From Paraburkholderia caffeinilytica (GTDB lineage: Bacteria > Pseudomonadota > Gammaproteobacteria > Burkholderiales > Burkholderiaceae): a stretch of DNA of 64,000 bases. Position 1 is the stretch's first letter. The number at the start of each line of letters is the position of its first letter. The notes beneath the pieces were generated by a model that was not told the DNA's origin, made no database searches, and was given only the letters and a program-made list of their open reading frames with translations. The stretch lies in NCBI RefSeq assembly GCF_003368325.1, contig NZ_CP031467.1, forward strand, positions 1,054,001-1,118,000, given 5' to 3'. Below are positions 45,204-55,591 of this stretch, piece after piece. Both the position numbers and the translations under genes were made by a program.

Positions 45204-46643
45204 ATGATCAGATTCTCAAAGACCGGTGCACCGCACATAGCGTTGGCGGCTATTCCAGCCGCCGTCATGCTGTTTGCGCTATCGCAGGGGGCCAGCGCAC
45301 AGGCGCTCGCCGATCAATCGGTTGAAGAACGGCTGAACACGCTCATGCGCGTCGTCAGCGAGCAGCAAAAGCAGATCATCTCACTCGAACGGCAGGTCAC
45401 GAATCTCGAGATGGCGCAGCGCGGCCGCGGCGCGCCGGGTTACGGTGAGCCGGCCGGCAACGCCGCGGTTGCCGAGCAACCCGGCGCGGACGGCCTGCCT
45501 GTGCCGTTGCCGCCGCTTGCTCAGGTTAATCCGGGCACACCCGCGCCGGGCGGCGCCACGGGCACCGCGACCGGCGTGCCGGTCACACCGCCGGTACCTG
45601 AAGGCAGCAGCGGGGGCGGCCTGCCGGCAGCGACCGACGGCAGCGGCGCGGTCGGCCAGACGCAGAAGGCCGCGCAACCGGTGCGCACCCAATCGGAAGA
45701 CGCCGTGGTGCAAAGCCAGCAGCACACGCCGCTGTTCGAGCACAAGCTGACCATGGATTGGGGCATCAACGATACCTACTACGACCGCCGTCAGTTGCAG
45801 CTGTCCGGCTTCCTCGCACTCGATGCGATTTTCCTCGGCAACATCAACCTCGGCGAAACCAAGTCGCACCAGGTGATGGCCGACCTCGACACGCGCTACG
45901 GTCTGACCGACCGCATCAGCGTCGACGTCGACGTGCCCTACATCTACCGGCATAGCAACTTCATCGTCGGCGGAGCCGGCGGAGCGGCGAATTCGGTTTC
46001 GGATGCCTCGGCGAATTCGAGCGACATCGGCGACGTCAACTTCGGGATCTACTACCAGTTCCTGAAGGAAACCAACAATCTGCCGGACCTGGTCGGCAGC
46101 CTGCGCATCAAGGCGCCGACCGGCTCGTCGCCGTTCGGCATCAAGCTGGCGCAGGTCGACGCCAACAACACCAACCTCGTCGCCCCCACCAAGCTGCCCA
46201 CCGGCACCGGCTTCTGGAACATCACGGCGGGCCTGTCGGTGTTGAAGACCTACGATCCGGTCGTGCTGTTCGGCAGCGTGTCGTACACCTACAACATCGC
46301 CCGCTCGTTCTCGGACATCTCGTCGGTCATCGGCCAGACCGAACCGGCGACGGTCAAGATCGGCGACGTCGTGCAGTTCGGCGGCGGCGTGGCACTGGCG
46401 TTTTCCGACAAGGACTCGGCCAGCATCTCATACACCATGGCGCTGGAACCCGAGTCGCAGACCAAGGCGCCAGGCGGGACTTATTCGAAGGTGCCGGGCA
46501 GCGAGACCACCGCCGCTGCACTGACCTTCGGCTTGAATCACGTAGTGAACAAGCACTTGACGATCAACGGTTCGGTATCGGTCGGCCTCACGCCCGACAC
46601 GCCGAACTTCGTGATCGGCGTGCGCTTTCCCTACACTTTTTGA
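45204..46643 (+). CDS. FapF-like outer-membrane beta-barrel exporter
   Basis: A 479-residue outer-membrane protein. The signal peptide ends about residue 33 (GASAQA). A coiled coil follows (about 35-72, EERLNTLMRVVSEQQKQIIS), then a Pro/Gly-rich linker, then a C-terminal barrel with alternating strands ending in the aromatic signature VRFPYTF. This layout of coiled coil, linker and barrel is that of FapF, the trimeric gated pore that lets Fap subunits cross the outer membrane. It is last of the structural genes, before activator 2. Confidence 0.82.
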   Translation: MIRFSKTGAPHIALAAIPAAVMLFALSQGASAQALADQSVEERLNTLMRVVSEQQKQIISLERQVTNLEMAQRGRGAPGYGEPAGNAAVAEQPGADGLPVPLPPLAQVNPGTPAPGGATGTATGVPVTPPVPEGSSGGGLPAATDGSGAVGQTQKAAQPVRTQSEDAVVQSQQHTPLFEHKLTMDWGINDTYYDRRQLQLSGFLALDAIFLGNINLGETKSHQVMADLDTRYGLTDRISVDVDVPYIYRHSNFIVGGAGGAANSVSDASANSSDIGDVNFGIYYQFLKETNNLPDLVGSLRIKAPTGSSPFGIKLAQVDANNTNLVAPTKLPTGTGFWNITAGLSVLKTYDPVVLFGSVSYTYNIARSFSDISSVIGQTEPATVKIGDVVQFGGGVALAFSDKDSASISYTMALEPESQTKAPGGTYSKVPGSETTAAALTFGLNHVVNKHLTINGSVSVGLTPDTPNFVIGVRFPYTF

Positions 46644-46667
46644 CGTGCCAACGATACGAGGTTGATC

Positions 46668-48275
46668 GTGCGCGAATCACCCCATCTGAGCAGCGTTACA
46701 CCGCCCTCCGGCGCTCATCTGTCGATTGCCCGTGCGCCGGATATTCCTGTGACACGCGCAACGGACGTCCTCGTGGGACGGCCGCCGGAAGTCTCCCTGG
46801 CGCGTCCACACGAGGCTGCGACGGGATGCCTGCACACGCCCTCCGGCGCCGCGAAAGAGACCGGTCTGCCTCGCGCGAGGGCCGAACGGGTGCTGCTGTA
46901 CGTCGCGCGCACGCCGGACGAGACGCTGACGGCCCATCTGAAGAGCCGCGGCTGGCACGTGCTGGTAGCCCGCTCGGCGCATGAGGTCGCGCGCCTGCTC
47001 AAGCCCGACGTGGTATGCGCCGGCATCGTCGACCTGGCCAGCTTCTCGTCGCGCGATCTTGGCGGCCTCGAGGCAAGCCTGCGGCAACAGCAGATCGGCT
47101 GGATTGCGCTCGCCACTGCGGAACGTCTCACCGACGCCAACGTGCGGCGCCTGATCCGTCACTACTGCTTCGACTACGTCAAGACGCCGGTGGCCAACGC
47201 CACGATCGACTACCTCGCGAGTCATGCATTCGGTATGGTGACGTTGTGCGATGCCGATGAGATCCCGCTTGCCGCGCCCGCAGCCGACGACGAAGAAGAG
47301 ATGGTCGGCACCTGCGAAGCGATGCAGCAGCTTTTCCGCACCATCCGCAAAGTCGCCAATACCGACGCCAGCGTGTTCATCTCGGGTGAATCCGGCACCG
47401 GCAAGGAACTCACCGCGCTGGCGATCCACGAACGCTCGGCGCGCCGCAAGGCACCGTTCGTCGCCATCAACTGCGGCGCGATTCCGCATCATCTGTTGCA
47501 ATCCGAACTATTCGGTTACGAACGCGGCGCGTTTACCGGCGCGAACCAGCGCAAGATCGGCCGGGTCGAGGCCGCGGACGGCGGCACCCTGCTGCTCGAC
47601 GAAATCGGCGACCTGCCGATGGAAAGCCAGGCAAGCCTCCTGCGCTTTTTGCAGGAAGGCAAGATCGACCGGCTCGGCGGCCGCGAATCGATCCCGGTGG
47701 ATGTGCGAATCATCTCGGCGACCCACGTGGATCTCGAGATCGCGATGCGCGACGGACGGTTCCGCGCCGACCTGTTCCACCGCCTGTGCGTGCTGCGCGT
47801 CGACGAGCCGCCGCTGCGCGCTCGCGGCAAGGACATCGAGATTCTCGCGCATCACATCATGCACAAGTTCAAGACCGACAGCGCGCGCAAGATCCGCGGC
47901 TTTACGCCGTCGGCGATCGAGGCAATGTACAACTACAACTGGCCCGGCAATGTGCGCGAGCTGATCAACCGGGTGCGCCGCGCGATCGTGATGGCGGAAA
48001 ACAAGCTGATTTCCGCCGAGGACCTCGACCTCGCGCAATTCACCGAGCAGGAGACCATGAGCCTCTCGCAGGCGCGCGACGCCGCCGAGAAGCGCGCGAT
48101 CGAAGCGGCGCTGCTGCGGCATCGTCATCGGCTGAACGAGGCAGCGATCGATCTGAATATTTCGCGCGTCACGTTGTACCGGCTGATGGGTCAGCACGGG
48201 CTGCGGGATCTGAGCGCGGCCGACGAGAAGGCGTCGTTTGAACCCGGCACCGCAGACGAGCCGGCGCACGAATGA
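46668..48275 (+). CDS. VpsR-like sigma-54-dependent activator, copy 2
   Basis: About 535 residues. It has the same three parts as activator 1: a receiver-like domain (GWHVLVARSAHEVARLL, then GIVDLASFS), an AAA+ domain with GESGTGKE, GAFTGA and LLLDEIGD, and a Fis-type helix-turn-helix (LNEAAIDLNISRVTLYRLM). An N-terminal extension of about 70 residues rich in Arg-Pro pairs is unique to this copy. The GTG at 46668 is chosen because GAGG lies 6 nt before it; a TTG at 46662 is the alternative. It follows the FapF-like gene by 24 nt, so it may be in the operon and activate it in a loop. Confidence 0.87.
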   Translation: MRESPHLSSVTPPSGAHLSIARAPDIPVTRATDVLVGRPPEVSLARPHEAATGCLHTPSGAAKETGLPRARAERVLLYVARTPDETLTAHLKSRGWHVLVARSAHEVARLLKPDVVCAGIVDLASFSSRDLGGLEASLRQQQIGWIALATAERLTDANVRRLIRHYCFDYVKTPVANATIDYLASHAFGMVTLCDADEIPLAAPAADDEEEMVGTCEAMQQLFRTIRKVANTDASVFISGESGTGKELTALAIHERSARRKAPFVAINCGAIPHHLLQSELFGYERGAFTGANQRKIGRVEAADGGTLLLDEIGDLPMESQASLLRFLQEGKIDRLGGRESIPVDVRIISATHVDLEIAMRDGRFRADLFHRLCVLRVDEPPLRARGKDIEILAHHIMHKFKTDSARKIRGFTPSAIEAMYNYNWPGNVRELINRVRRAIVMAENKLISAEDLDLAQFTEQETMSLSQARDAAEKRAIEAALLRHRHRLNEAAIDLNISRVTLYRLMGQHGLRDLSAADEKASFEPGTADEPAHE

Positions 48276-48448
48276 CGGGCGCGAGGCGCTCCGCCATGCT
48301 GGCGCCACTGCTCCGCCACAAAGAAAGCGTGAACCGGCCGGGCTCGCGCCAGCGGAGCCGCACGCCCGGACTCCGAGCCGGCTTGCGTAGCGATGCCGTC
48401 TTGCGCCTCAGGTAGAATCGTCCTGGTTACGTTCCCCCTTTCCATTCG

Positions 48449-48949
48449 ATGACGACGCTCACCCTGATCGTCGCTCGCGCCAATAACGGCGTGATCGGCC
48501 GCGACAACCAGTTGCCCTGGCGACTTCCCGAAGACCTCGCGTTCTTCAAGCGCACCACGATGGGCGCACCCATCATCATGGGCCGCAAGACGCACGAATC
48601 GATCGGCCGGCCGTTGCCGGGACGCCGCAACATTGTCGTGACACGGGATGCGGCACGGCGCTTTCAGGGCTGCGACGCGGCCACCACGCTCGAGGACGCG
48701 CTCAAGCTCGCCGCGCAGGATCAGGCGCCGGAAGCGTTTCTGATCGGCGGCGCGCAGTTGTATGCCGAAGGTTTGCGTCAGGCCGACAAGCTGATCGTCA
48801 CCGAGATTTCCGCCGACTTCGAAGGCGATGCCACGTTCCCCGAACTCGATGAAAACGAGTGGGAGGAAGTCGCGCATGAAACGCATCGCGCGCACGCGCC
48901 GAATGACTTCGATTATGCGTTTGTAACGTATAAACGTAAGAGCATTTGA
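48449..48949 (+). CDS. folA: Dihydrofolate reductase
   Basis: A 166-residue NADPH-dependent reductase that makes tetrahydrofolate. It has the usual motifs: [24 protein letters not shown] with the catalytic acidic residue in that loop, then [20 protein letters not shown], and [13 protein letters not shown]. The length matches the chromosomal enzymes of beta-proteobacteria. A possible -10 element (TAGAAT, 48413-48418) lies upstream. Confidence 0.96.
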   Translation: MTTLTLIVARANNGVIGRDNQLPWRLPEDLAFFKRTTMGAPIIMGRKTHESIGRPLPGRRNIVVTRDAARRFQGCDAATTLEDALKLAAQDQAPEAFLIGGAQLYAEGLRQADKLIVTEISADFEGDATFPELDENEWEEVAHETHRAHAPNDFDYAFVTYKRKSI

Positions 48950-49035
48950 AGGTGGTGCACTGCGCCTGACTGGCAGTTCGCGCTTCTCTGACCCGGCTTC
49001 GCGCTTTCGTCAATCGCCGCCAGTCGACACGCACA

Positions 49036-49075
49036 TAAAAAAACGCCACGCAGTCGCCTGCGTGGCGTTTCTGTT
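49036..49075. terminator. Bidirectional terminator between folA and pmbA
   Basis: AACGCCACGCAG and CTGCGTGGCGTT pair around TCGC, with A runs before and T-rich sequence after. It serves the two convergent genes. Confidence 0.9.
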
Positions 49076-49183
49076 TGCAGCCCGGTGGTGCAGCTGGATT
49101 GTTCAGCCGGGTTGTACCTCAGGGTTGTGCAGCCGGCCGGCGAACGATCCGCTGCCGCTTTGGGTGTCGCTTGACCGAGCCGC

Positions 49184-50554
49184 TTACTGCCCCGCGATGG
49201 TCATCCGTTCGATCAGCACCGAGCCCGTTTCCTTCGTACCGCGCGTAATCGTATCCGCGCCGATCGCGACGATATGGCGGAACATCTCCTGCAAGGTGCT
49301 CGCCACGGTGATTTCCTCGACCGGATACTGGATCTTGCCGTTCTCGACCCAGAAGCCCGACGCGCCGCGCGAATAGTCGCCGGTCACGTAGTTGACGCCC
49401 TGCCCCATCAGTTCGGTCAGCAACAGGCCCGTGCCGAGCTTCTTCAGCATTGCCTCGAAGTCGTCTTCCGGACGCGTCTTCGAGCTGCGCAGCGACAGAT
49501 TGTGCGAGCCGCCCGCGTTGCCGGTGGTCTGCATGCCGAGCTTGCGCGCCGAGTAGGTGGACAGGAAATAGCCTTCCACCACGCCGTCCTTCACCACCGA
49601 ACGTTGTTTCGTGCGCACGCCTTCTTCGTCGAACGGCGCGCTGCCCATGGCACGCGCGACGTGCGGATCTTCGACCACCTGGACGTGCGGCGCGAACACC
49701 GGCTTGCCGAGGCTGTCGACGAGGAACGAGGTCTTGCGGTACAGCGCGCCGCCGCTCGTGGCCTGAACGAACGCACCGAGAATGCCGGCGGCGAGCGGCG
49801 CTTCGAACAGCACCGGCACCTTGCGCGTGTCGAGCCCGCGTGCGCCGATGCGCGACAGCGCCCGTTGCGCGGCGTAGCGGCCCACCGCTTCCGGATCGGC
49901 GAGGTCTGCCGCGCTGCGGGTCGACGTGTACCAGTCGTCGCGCTGCATGTTGCGCGCGCTGCCGGCGATCGGCGCGCAGGCGATGTAGTGACGCGAGTAC
50001 GGATAGCCGGCGAGGAAGCCGCGCGAGGTGGCCAGCACGAATTGCGAGTGCTGCGCCGAGACGCTCGCGCCTTCCGAGTTCTTGATCTGCGGATCGGTGG
50101 CGAACGCGGCGTCTTCCGAGCGGCGGGCGATTTCCACCGCTTCGTCGGCCGACAGATTCCACGGGTGATACAGATCGAGATCGCGCGGGGCGGTTTCGAG
50201 CAATTCTGCTTCGGCGAGACCCGCGCAGTCGTCTTCGGCCGTGAAACGGGCGATGTTGTACGCCGCCGCGACCGTGTCCTTCAAAGCCTGCGACGAAAAA
50301 TCCGAGGTGCTCGCGTTGCCGCGCTTGTTACCGATGAACACCGTCACGCCGACCATCTTGTCGCGGTTGTGTTCGATCGTCTCGACTTCGCCGCGCCGCA
50401 CGGAAACGGACAGGCCGTCGCCTTCGGAGATTTCGGTCGCCGCGTCGGTGCCGCCGAGCGACTTCGCGTGACGAAGGATGTCCGAGGCGATTTCCTTCAG
50501 TTCATCCTGGGTATGCGGAAAAAAGCGCTGCTTGACGTCCATGTCTGCTGCCAT
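49184..50554 (-). CDS. pmbA: Metalloprotease PmbA (TldE)
   Basis: A 456-residue PmbA/TldE protein, the non-catalytic partner of TldD in the TldD/E protease that matures microcins and degrades CcdA in E. coli. Conserved stretches include VSVRRGEVETIEHNRDKMVG, VPVLFEAPLAAGILGAFV and LLLTELMGQGVNYVTGDYSR. The ATG at 50554 gives the usual length; an in-frame ATG at 50542 is also possible. TldD is not in this window. It is divergent from darP. Confidence 0.93.
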   Translation of the reverse strand: MAADMDVKQRFFPHTQDELKEIASDILRHAKSLGGTDAATEISEGDGLSVSVRRGEVETIEHNRDKMVGVTVFIGNKRGNASTSDFSSQALKDTVAAAYNIARFTAEDDCAGLAEAELLETAPRDLDLYHPWNLSADEAVEIARRSEDAAFATDPQIKNSEGASVSAQHSQFVLATSRGFLAGYPYSRHYIACAPIAGSARNMQRDDWYTSTRSAADLADPEAVGRYAAQRALSRIGARGLDTRKVPVLFEAPLAAGILGAFVQATSGGALYRKTSFLVDSLGKPVFAPHVQVVEDPHVARAMGSAPFDEEGVRTKQRSVVKDGVVEGYFLSTYSARKLGMQTTGNAGGSHNLSLRSSKTRPEDDFEAMLKKLGTGLLLTELMGQGVNYVTGDYSRGASGFWVENGKIQYPVEEITVASTLQEMFRHIVAIGADTITRGTKETGSVLIERMTIAGQ

Positions 50555-50897
50555 TGTCGTTGCCGTCCTGTTCGGGGCCGAGCGGCCCTGTGTGTTCGCC
50601 CATGCCACGCACCTGCGCTTGCAATTTACGCGCGCCATTTGCGTGCTCATCCGCGTGCTTGTTTGCGTGCTTATTTGCGTGGTCACGCATCCCGCGATCA
50701 TAGCAAGGTAAGCGAAGCTGCACCTGGCATTCGCTGCGCCCGCCCGATGAGCCTGTTGGCCGAATATATTGCCGCCTCGGCAATGCCTGCCTCCGCGGCC
50801 GCCCCGACCGGCATCGCTGCGCCCGCCAAAGCCGGCGAGCGCACTTGTGCGCAGCAGCACGGCGGGTTCAGTGTGCGCGGCACGCTACAATATCGGT

Positions 50898-51509
50898 ATG
50901 ACACGCAAAACCCGCATTCAACCCATCGAATCCGCCGAGCCGGAAGTCGACGAGAACGGCTACGACCGTCCCAGCAAGTCCCAGCTCAAGCGCGAAATGC
51001 ACGAGCTGCAGGAACTGGGCTCGGCGCTGATCGCCCTGCCGAAAGACGCGCTCAAGCGCATGCCGATGCCCGAAAAGCTCGACGACGCCGTGCGCGAAGC
51101 CCGCCGCATCACCGATCACGAAGGCAAGCGCCGCCAGGTGCAGTATGTCGGACGCGTGATGCGCTCGCTGCTGGACGAGGAAACCGCCGCCCTGCGCACC
51201 GCGCTCGACACCTACAACGGCGTCAACAAGGCGGAAACGGCCAAGCTGCACTGGATCGAGCGCACCCGCGAGAAACTGCTCGCCGACGACGCCGCGCTGA
51301 CCGAATTCATCCGCCAGCACCCGAACGCCGACCCGCAGCAGGGCCGCACGCTGATTCGCAATGCCCGCAAGGAAGCGCAGCAAAACAAGCCGCCGCGCTA
51401 TTTCCGCGAGCTGTTCCAGTGGATCAAGAACGCCGACGGCCCGTCCGCTGCCACAGATGCCGATGCAGAAGACAGCCAGGAAGACGACGATGACGACCGC
51501 GACGCGTAA
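50898..51509 (+). CDS. darP: Ribosome biogenesis factor DarP/YjgA (DUF615)
   Basis: A 203-residue DUF615 protein, a factor that associates with late 50S ribosomal precursors. The core [34 protein letters not shown] and [21 protein letters not shown] segment are typical. The tail is acidic ([13 protein letters not shown]). The ATG at 50898 is chosen because the upstream frame is not conserved. It overlaps mog by 20 nt in a different frame, suggesting coupling. Confidence 0.92.
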   Translation: MTRKTRIQPIESAEPEVDENGYDRPSKSQLKREMHELQELGSALIALPKDALKRMPMPEKLDDAVREARRITDHEGKRRQVQYVGRVMRSLLDEETAALRTALDTYNGVNKAETAKLHWIERTREKLLADDAALTEFIRQHPNADPQQGRTLIRNARKEAQQNKPPRYFRELFQWIKNADGPSAATDADAEDSQEDDDDDRDA

Positions 51510-52134
51510 TCTGGCGCGGGCGCATCCGGACGAGATCGTGATCGGCCTCGTGTCGATCAGCGATCGCGCGTCCAGTGGCGTGTATGAGGACAAAGGCATT
51601 CCGGCGCTGCAGGCATGGCTCGGCGACGCCCTGACTTCGCCGTTTCAAGTGGTTACGCGCCTGATTCAGGACGACGCGCCCACCATTTCCGCCACGCTGA
51701 TCGAACTGGTCGACGAAGTGGGTTGCGATCTGGTGCTGACCACCGGCGGCACTGGCCCAGCGCGCCGCGACGTGACGCCGGAAGCGACTTTGGCGGTGGC
51801 AACGAAGGAAATGCCAGGTTTCGGCGAGCAGATGCGGCAGATCAGCTTGAATTTCGTGCCGACCGCGATTCTGTCGCGCCAGGTGGCGGTGGTCCGCGAA
51901 ACCGCGGGGCACGCGGCGTTGATCATCAACCTGCCCGGGCAGCCGAAGTCGATCAAGGAAACGCTGGAAGGTTTGCGTGACGCAGACGCCGGCGGCGCGG
52001 TCAAGGTGCCGGGGATATTCGCCGCGGTGCCTTACTGCATCGATCTGATCGGCGGCCCGTATGTGGAAACGAACGCCCAGGTGGTGAAGGCGTTCCGGCC
52101 GAAGAACGCGCAGCGCGCGCCTCGGCAGGGTTGA
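51490..52134 (+). CDS. mog: Molybdopterin adenylyltransferase Mog
   Basis: A 214-residue MogA-type enzyme that adenylylates molybdopterin before MoeA inserts molybdenum. The MoCF-binding motif [18 protein letters not shown] is clear, and the start [20 protein letters not shown] fits. It is separated from moaA-mobA-moeA by 41 kb but works in the same pathway. The ATG lies within the end of darP. Confidence 0.93.
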   Translation: MTTATRNLARAHPDEIVIGLVSISDRASSGVYEDKGIPALQAWLGDALTSPFQVVTRLIQDDAPTISATLIELVDEVGCDLVLTTGGTGPARRDVTPEATLAVATKEMPGFGEQMRQISLNFVPTAILSRQVAVVRETAGHAALIINLPGQPKSIKETLEGLRDADAGGAVKVPGIFAAVPYCIDLIGGPYVETNAQVVKAFRPKNAQRAPRQG

Positions 52135-52237
52135 GGTCGAAGCTGACGCGGCGCTGTGTTATTGCATCGTCAGTCAGCATCGCCGAAGCCGCGGCAGCGT
52201 GACCTCCATCGCCGCAGTCCCCGGAGCCGCGGCGGTT

Positions 52238-52852
52238 TTACTCCGCAGGCGCTTCCGGCACCTGCGAGGCCGCCGGAATCAGGAAGTGCTCACGGTAATA
52301 CTTCAGCTCGTCGATCGATTCATGGATGTCGGCCAGCGCCGTGTGCATGGCGCGTTTCTGGAAACCCTTGTAGATCGCCGGCTGCCAGCGGCGGCACAGC
52401 TCCTTCAGCGTGCTGACGTCGAGATTGCGGTAGTGAAAGAAGCGCTCCAGATCCGGCATCCAGCGCGCCATGAAGCGGCGGTCCTGGCAGATCGAGTTGC
52501 CGCACATCGGCGATTTGCCCGGCGGGACATAAGCGCTGAGAAAGTCGCGAATCTGTTCCGTGGCGTCGGCTTCGCTCACCGTCGACGCCTTCACGCGGTC
52601 GATCAAGCCCGAGCGCCCATGCGTGTTCTGGTTCCACTGGTCCATTTTGGCGAGCGTCTCGTCGCTCTGATGAATCGCCAGCACCGGCCCTTCCACCAGA
52701 CGGTCAAGCGTCGAATTCGTCACCACCACCGCGATTTCGATGATGCGGTCGGTGTCCGGCTCGAGCCCGGTCATTTCCATGTCCAGCCAGACGAGATTCA
52801 TGTCGCTGCGCACGAGCGTCGGCTCTTCGGAGGGGGCGAGGATGTCAGTCAT
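52238..52852 (-). CDS. orn: Oligoribonuclease
   Basis: A 204-residue DEDDh 3'-5' exonuclease that degrades RNA of 2-5 nt, including pGpG from cyclic-di-GMP breakdown. The first acidic pair is D24 and E26 in [30 protein letters not shown] and [18 protein letters not shown] hold the other catalytic residues. The ATG at 52852 adds 17 residues before [10 protein letters not shown]; the shorter start at residue 18 is possible. It is divergent from the M48 protease gene. Confidence 0.95.
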   Translation of the reverse strand: MTDILAPSEEPTLVRSDMNLVWLDMEMTGLEPDTDRIIEIAVVVTNSTLDRLVEGPVLAIHQSDETLAKMDQWNQNTHGRSGLIDRVKASTVSEADATEQIRDFLSAYVPPGKSPMCGNSICQDRRFMARWMPDLERFFHYRNLDVSTLKELCRRWQPAIYKGFQKRAMHTALADIHESIDELKYYREHFLIPAASQVPEAPAE

Positions 52853-53042
52853 GAAGGCAACCCTGATGGCCGGGCAGACGGCTTCTCCGGAAGCACGCCT
52901 GGCGCGGCGATTGTTCGTATGAGATTGATTTGGGCCGGCTCGCGCCAGCCTGGTCCCGGTTTGAGCCGGGTTTGAGCTTGTCTTCCCGCCGCCAGGCGGG
53001 AAGAAACATATAATTCTCGCATAGATACCACGGAATCCCCGG

Positions 53043-54302
53043 ATGCCCACCCTGTACTTCACCGTTCTGTTCGTCGTCGCCGTCGTGGCGATGGTCGGCA
53101 CCAAGCTGTGGCTCGCGTCGCGCCAGATCCGCTTCGTCGCCGGCCATCGCGGGCAGGTGCCGAGCCAGTTTGCCGCTACCATCGCGCTCACCGCGCACCA
53201 GCGCGCCGCGGACTACACCGTCGAACGCACACGCCTCACCATGATCGAGATCGTCGTCGGCGCGGCCGTGCTGATTGGGCTGACGCTGCTGGGCGGTGTG
53301 CAGACGCTCGATCTGGCCATCTCCGACTGGCTCGGCCGCGGCTACGCCGGCCAGATCGCGCTGGTCGCGGCCGTGATCGCGATCACCGGCGTGATCGATC
53401 TGCCGTTCGAGTACTACCGGCAATTCGTGGTCGAGCAGCGCTTCGGCTTCAACCGCATGAGCAAGGGCATTTTCTTTCTCGACCGTCTCAAGGGCGTCCT
53501 GCTGGGCGCGGCGTTCGGCCTGCCGCTGCTGTTCGTCGTGCTGTGGCTGATGAACCAGGCGGGCAGCCTGTGGTGGCTGTGGGCATGGGTCGTCTGGGTC
53601 GCGTTCCAGTTGCTCGTGCTGATTCTGTATCCGTCGTTTATCGCGCCGCTCTTCAACAAGTTCGAGCCGCTCAAGGACGAAGCGCTGAAAAGCCGCATCG
53701 AAGCATTGATGCAGCGCTGCGGTTTCGCCGCCAAGGGCTTGTTCGTCATGGACGGCAGCCGCCGTTCGGCGCACGGCAACGCGTATTTCACCGGCTTCGG
53801 CGCCGCCAAGCGGATCGTGTTCTTCGACACGCTGCTTGCACGCCTGTCCGGCAACGAGATCGAAGCGGTGCTCGCGCACGAACTCGGCCACTTCAAGCGC
53901 CGTCACGTGATCAAGCGGATGGTCGTCATGTTCGCGATCAGCCTCGTGATGCTCGCCCTGCTCGGCTGGCTGACGCAATGTGTGTGGTTCTACGAAGGAC
54001 TGGGCGTGCGGCCCTCGCTGATCGGCGGCAATAGCGGCCTCGCGCTGGTGCTGTTCTTCCTCGCGCTGCCGGTGTTCCTGTTCTTCGTCACGCCGCTCGG
54101 CAGCCTCAGTTCGCGCAAGCATGAGTTCGAGGCCGACGCCTTCGCCGCGACGCAAACCGATGCGCAAGACCTCGTCAACGCGCTCGTCAAGCTGTATGAG
54201 GACAATGCATCGACCCTGACGCCCGATCCGCTCTACACCGCGTTCTATTACTCGCATCCGCCGGCGTCGCAGCGGATCGACCGCCTGCTGCGGCACGCAT
54301 GA
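53043..54302 (+). CDS. M48-family metalloprotease (CAAX prenyl protease/Ste24-like)
   Basis: A 419-residue membrane zinc protease. It has several hydrophobic segments and the motif H279-E280-x-x-H283 in [12 protein letters not shown], with the third zinc ligand in the downstream FEADAFA. The architecture, with a DUF3267-like N-terminal helical domain and this motif, is that of Ste24/HtpX-type enzymes that act on membrane or prenylated proteins. The natural substrate is not known in bacteria. It overlaps rsgA by 4 nt. Confidence 0.88.
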   Translation: MPTLYFTVLFVVAVVAMVGTKLWLASRQIRFVAGHRGQVPSQFAATIALTAHQRAADYTVERTRLTMIEIVVGAAVLIGLTLLGGVQTLDLAISDWLGRGYAGQIALVAAVIAITGVIDLPFEYYRQFVVEQRFGFNRMSKGIFFLDRLKGVLLGAAFGLPLLFVVLWLMNQAGSLWWLWAWVVWVAFQLLVLILYPSFIAPLFNKFEPLKDEALKSRIEALMQRCGFAAKGLFVMDGSRRSAHGNAYFTGFGAAKRIVFFDTLLARLSGNEIEAVLAHELGHFKRRHVIKRMVVMFAISLVMLALLGWLTQCVWFYEGLGVRPSLIGGNSGLALVLFFLALPVFLFFVTPLGSLSSRKHEFEADAFAATQTDAQDLVNALVKLYEDNASTLTPDPLYTAFYYSHPPASQRIDRLLRHA

Positions 54303-55240
54303 GCGGCCGCTCCCCGAAGGCGCCGCGCGCGCTGTCGAGCGCGCGCGTAGGCGGCCTGGTGATCGCCGCCCATGGGCGGCACTACCTGGTCGCGCCGGAA
54401 GACGGCAGCCCGATGCTTCAGTGCTTCCCGCGCGGCAAGCGCAGCGAAGTGGCGGTCGGTGATCGCGTCATCTACGAACCGACTTCGGCGGATCAGGGCG
54501 TGATCGTCGAGATCGGCGAGCGGCGCAATCTGCTATATCGCTCGGATCAGTACAAGTCGAAACTCTTTGCCGCGAACCTCGATCAGTTACTGATCGTGCT
54601 CGCCACCGAACCGCATTTCAGCGAAGACCTGCTCGGCCGCGCGCTGGTCGCCGCCGAGGCAAACGAGCTGAAACCGCTGATCGTGCTGAACAAGATCGAC
54701 GTGACCGGCGCGCTGGCAGGTGCGCGCAAACGGCTCGAATCGTATCGCGCGCTCGGCTACACCGTGGTCGAAGTGTCGATCAAGACGCAGCCTGACGCCG
54801 CGCGTGCCGCTCTGATCGAGCATCTGCAAGGTCATTCGACGCTGCTGCTCGGCCAGTCGGGCATGGGGAAGTCGACGTTGGTCAATCTGCTGATTCCGAA
54901 TGCCGAGGTCGCGACGCGCGAGATCTCGACCGCGTTGAACAGCGGCCGGCATACCACCACGTTCACGCGGCTCTACCCTTTGCCTGGTGCCGACGGCGGC
55001 GCGTTGATCGATTCGCCGGGCTTCCAGGAATTCGGCCTGCATCACCTGACCGAAGGCCGGCTCGAACGCGCGTTCCCCGAGTTCCGGCCGTTGCTGCCGA
55101 ACTGCCGCTTCTACAACTGTCATCACTTGCAGGAGCCGGGCTGCGCGATTCTCGAAGCGGTCGCCGACGGCGGCGTCCGGCGCGAACGGCATGCCCTGTA
55201 TGCGCAACTGGTGCACGAGGCCAGCCAGATCGTGCGCTGA
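54299..55240 (+). CDS. rsgA: Small ribosomal subunit biogenesis GTPase RsgA
   Basis: A 313-residue circularly permuted GTPase that helps 30S maturation. An N-terminal OB fold is followed by the G4 motif LNKID, then the P-loop [12 protein letters not shown], then G3 DSPGFQEFG, and a C-terminal zinc-binding region with [17 protein letters not shown]. The order G4-G1-G3 is the RsgA hallmark. The start overlaps the protease stop by 4 nt. Confidence 0.95.
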   Translation: MSGRSPKAPRALSSARVGGLVIAAHGRHYLVAPEDGSPMLQCFPRGKRSEVAVGDRVIYEPTSADQGVIVEIGERRNLLYRSDQYKSKLFAANLDQLLIVLATEPHFSEDLLGRALVAAEANELKPLIVLNKIDVTGALAGARKRLESYRALGYTVVEVSIKTQPDAARAALIEHLQGHSTLLLGQSGMGKSTLVNLLIPNAEVATREISTALNSGRHTTTFTRLYPLPGADGGALIDSPGFQEFGLHHLTEGRLERAFPEFRPLLPNCRFYNCHHLQEPGCAILEAVADGGVRRERHALYAQLVHEASQIVR

Positions 55241-55270
55241 CGCGGGTCATCCTTCACAGACGGATTCACG

Positions 55271-55591
55271 ATGAAATTGATGCGCGCGCCGAATCTGATC
55301 ATCGGACAGCATTGGGTCAATGTGCTGGAGACGGCGGGCATCGCTTGCGAGTTGCATAACCGCTATCTGAACGGCGCGCTCGGGGACATTCCGGCGGATC
55401 AGTGCGCGCCGGAGCTGTGGCTTGTGGATGAGCGCGACGAAGCGATGGCACGGCGCCTGATCGATGCGGCGTCGCACGGACCACCGGCGGGCGCGCCTTC
55501 GTGGCAATGCCGCCAGTGCGGGGAGACGCTCGAGGCACAGTTCACGGTGTGCTGGCAGTGTGGAACGGCGCGGGATCCGAGGGATGGGTGA
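55271..55591 (+). CDS. DUF2007 protein with zinc ribbon
   Basis: A 106-residue protein. The N-terminal DUF2007-type domain (KLMRAPNLIIGQHWVNVLETAGIACELHN) is followed by a C-terminal zinc ribbon with C80-x-x-C83 and C94-x-x-C97. DUF2007 is called a putative signal-transducing domain, but no function is proven. It lies 30 nt after rsgA on the same strand and is probably in that operon. Confidence 0.85.
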   Translation: MKLMRAPNLIIGQHWVNVLETAGIACELHNRYLNGALGDIPADQCAPELWLVDERDEAMARRLIDAASHGPPAGAPSWQCRQCGETLEAQFTVCWQCGTARDPRDG

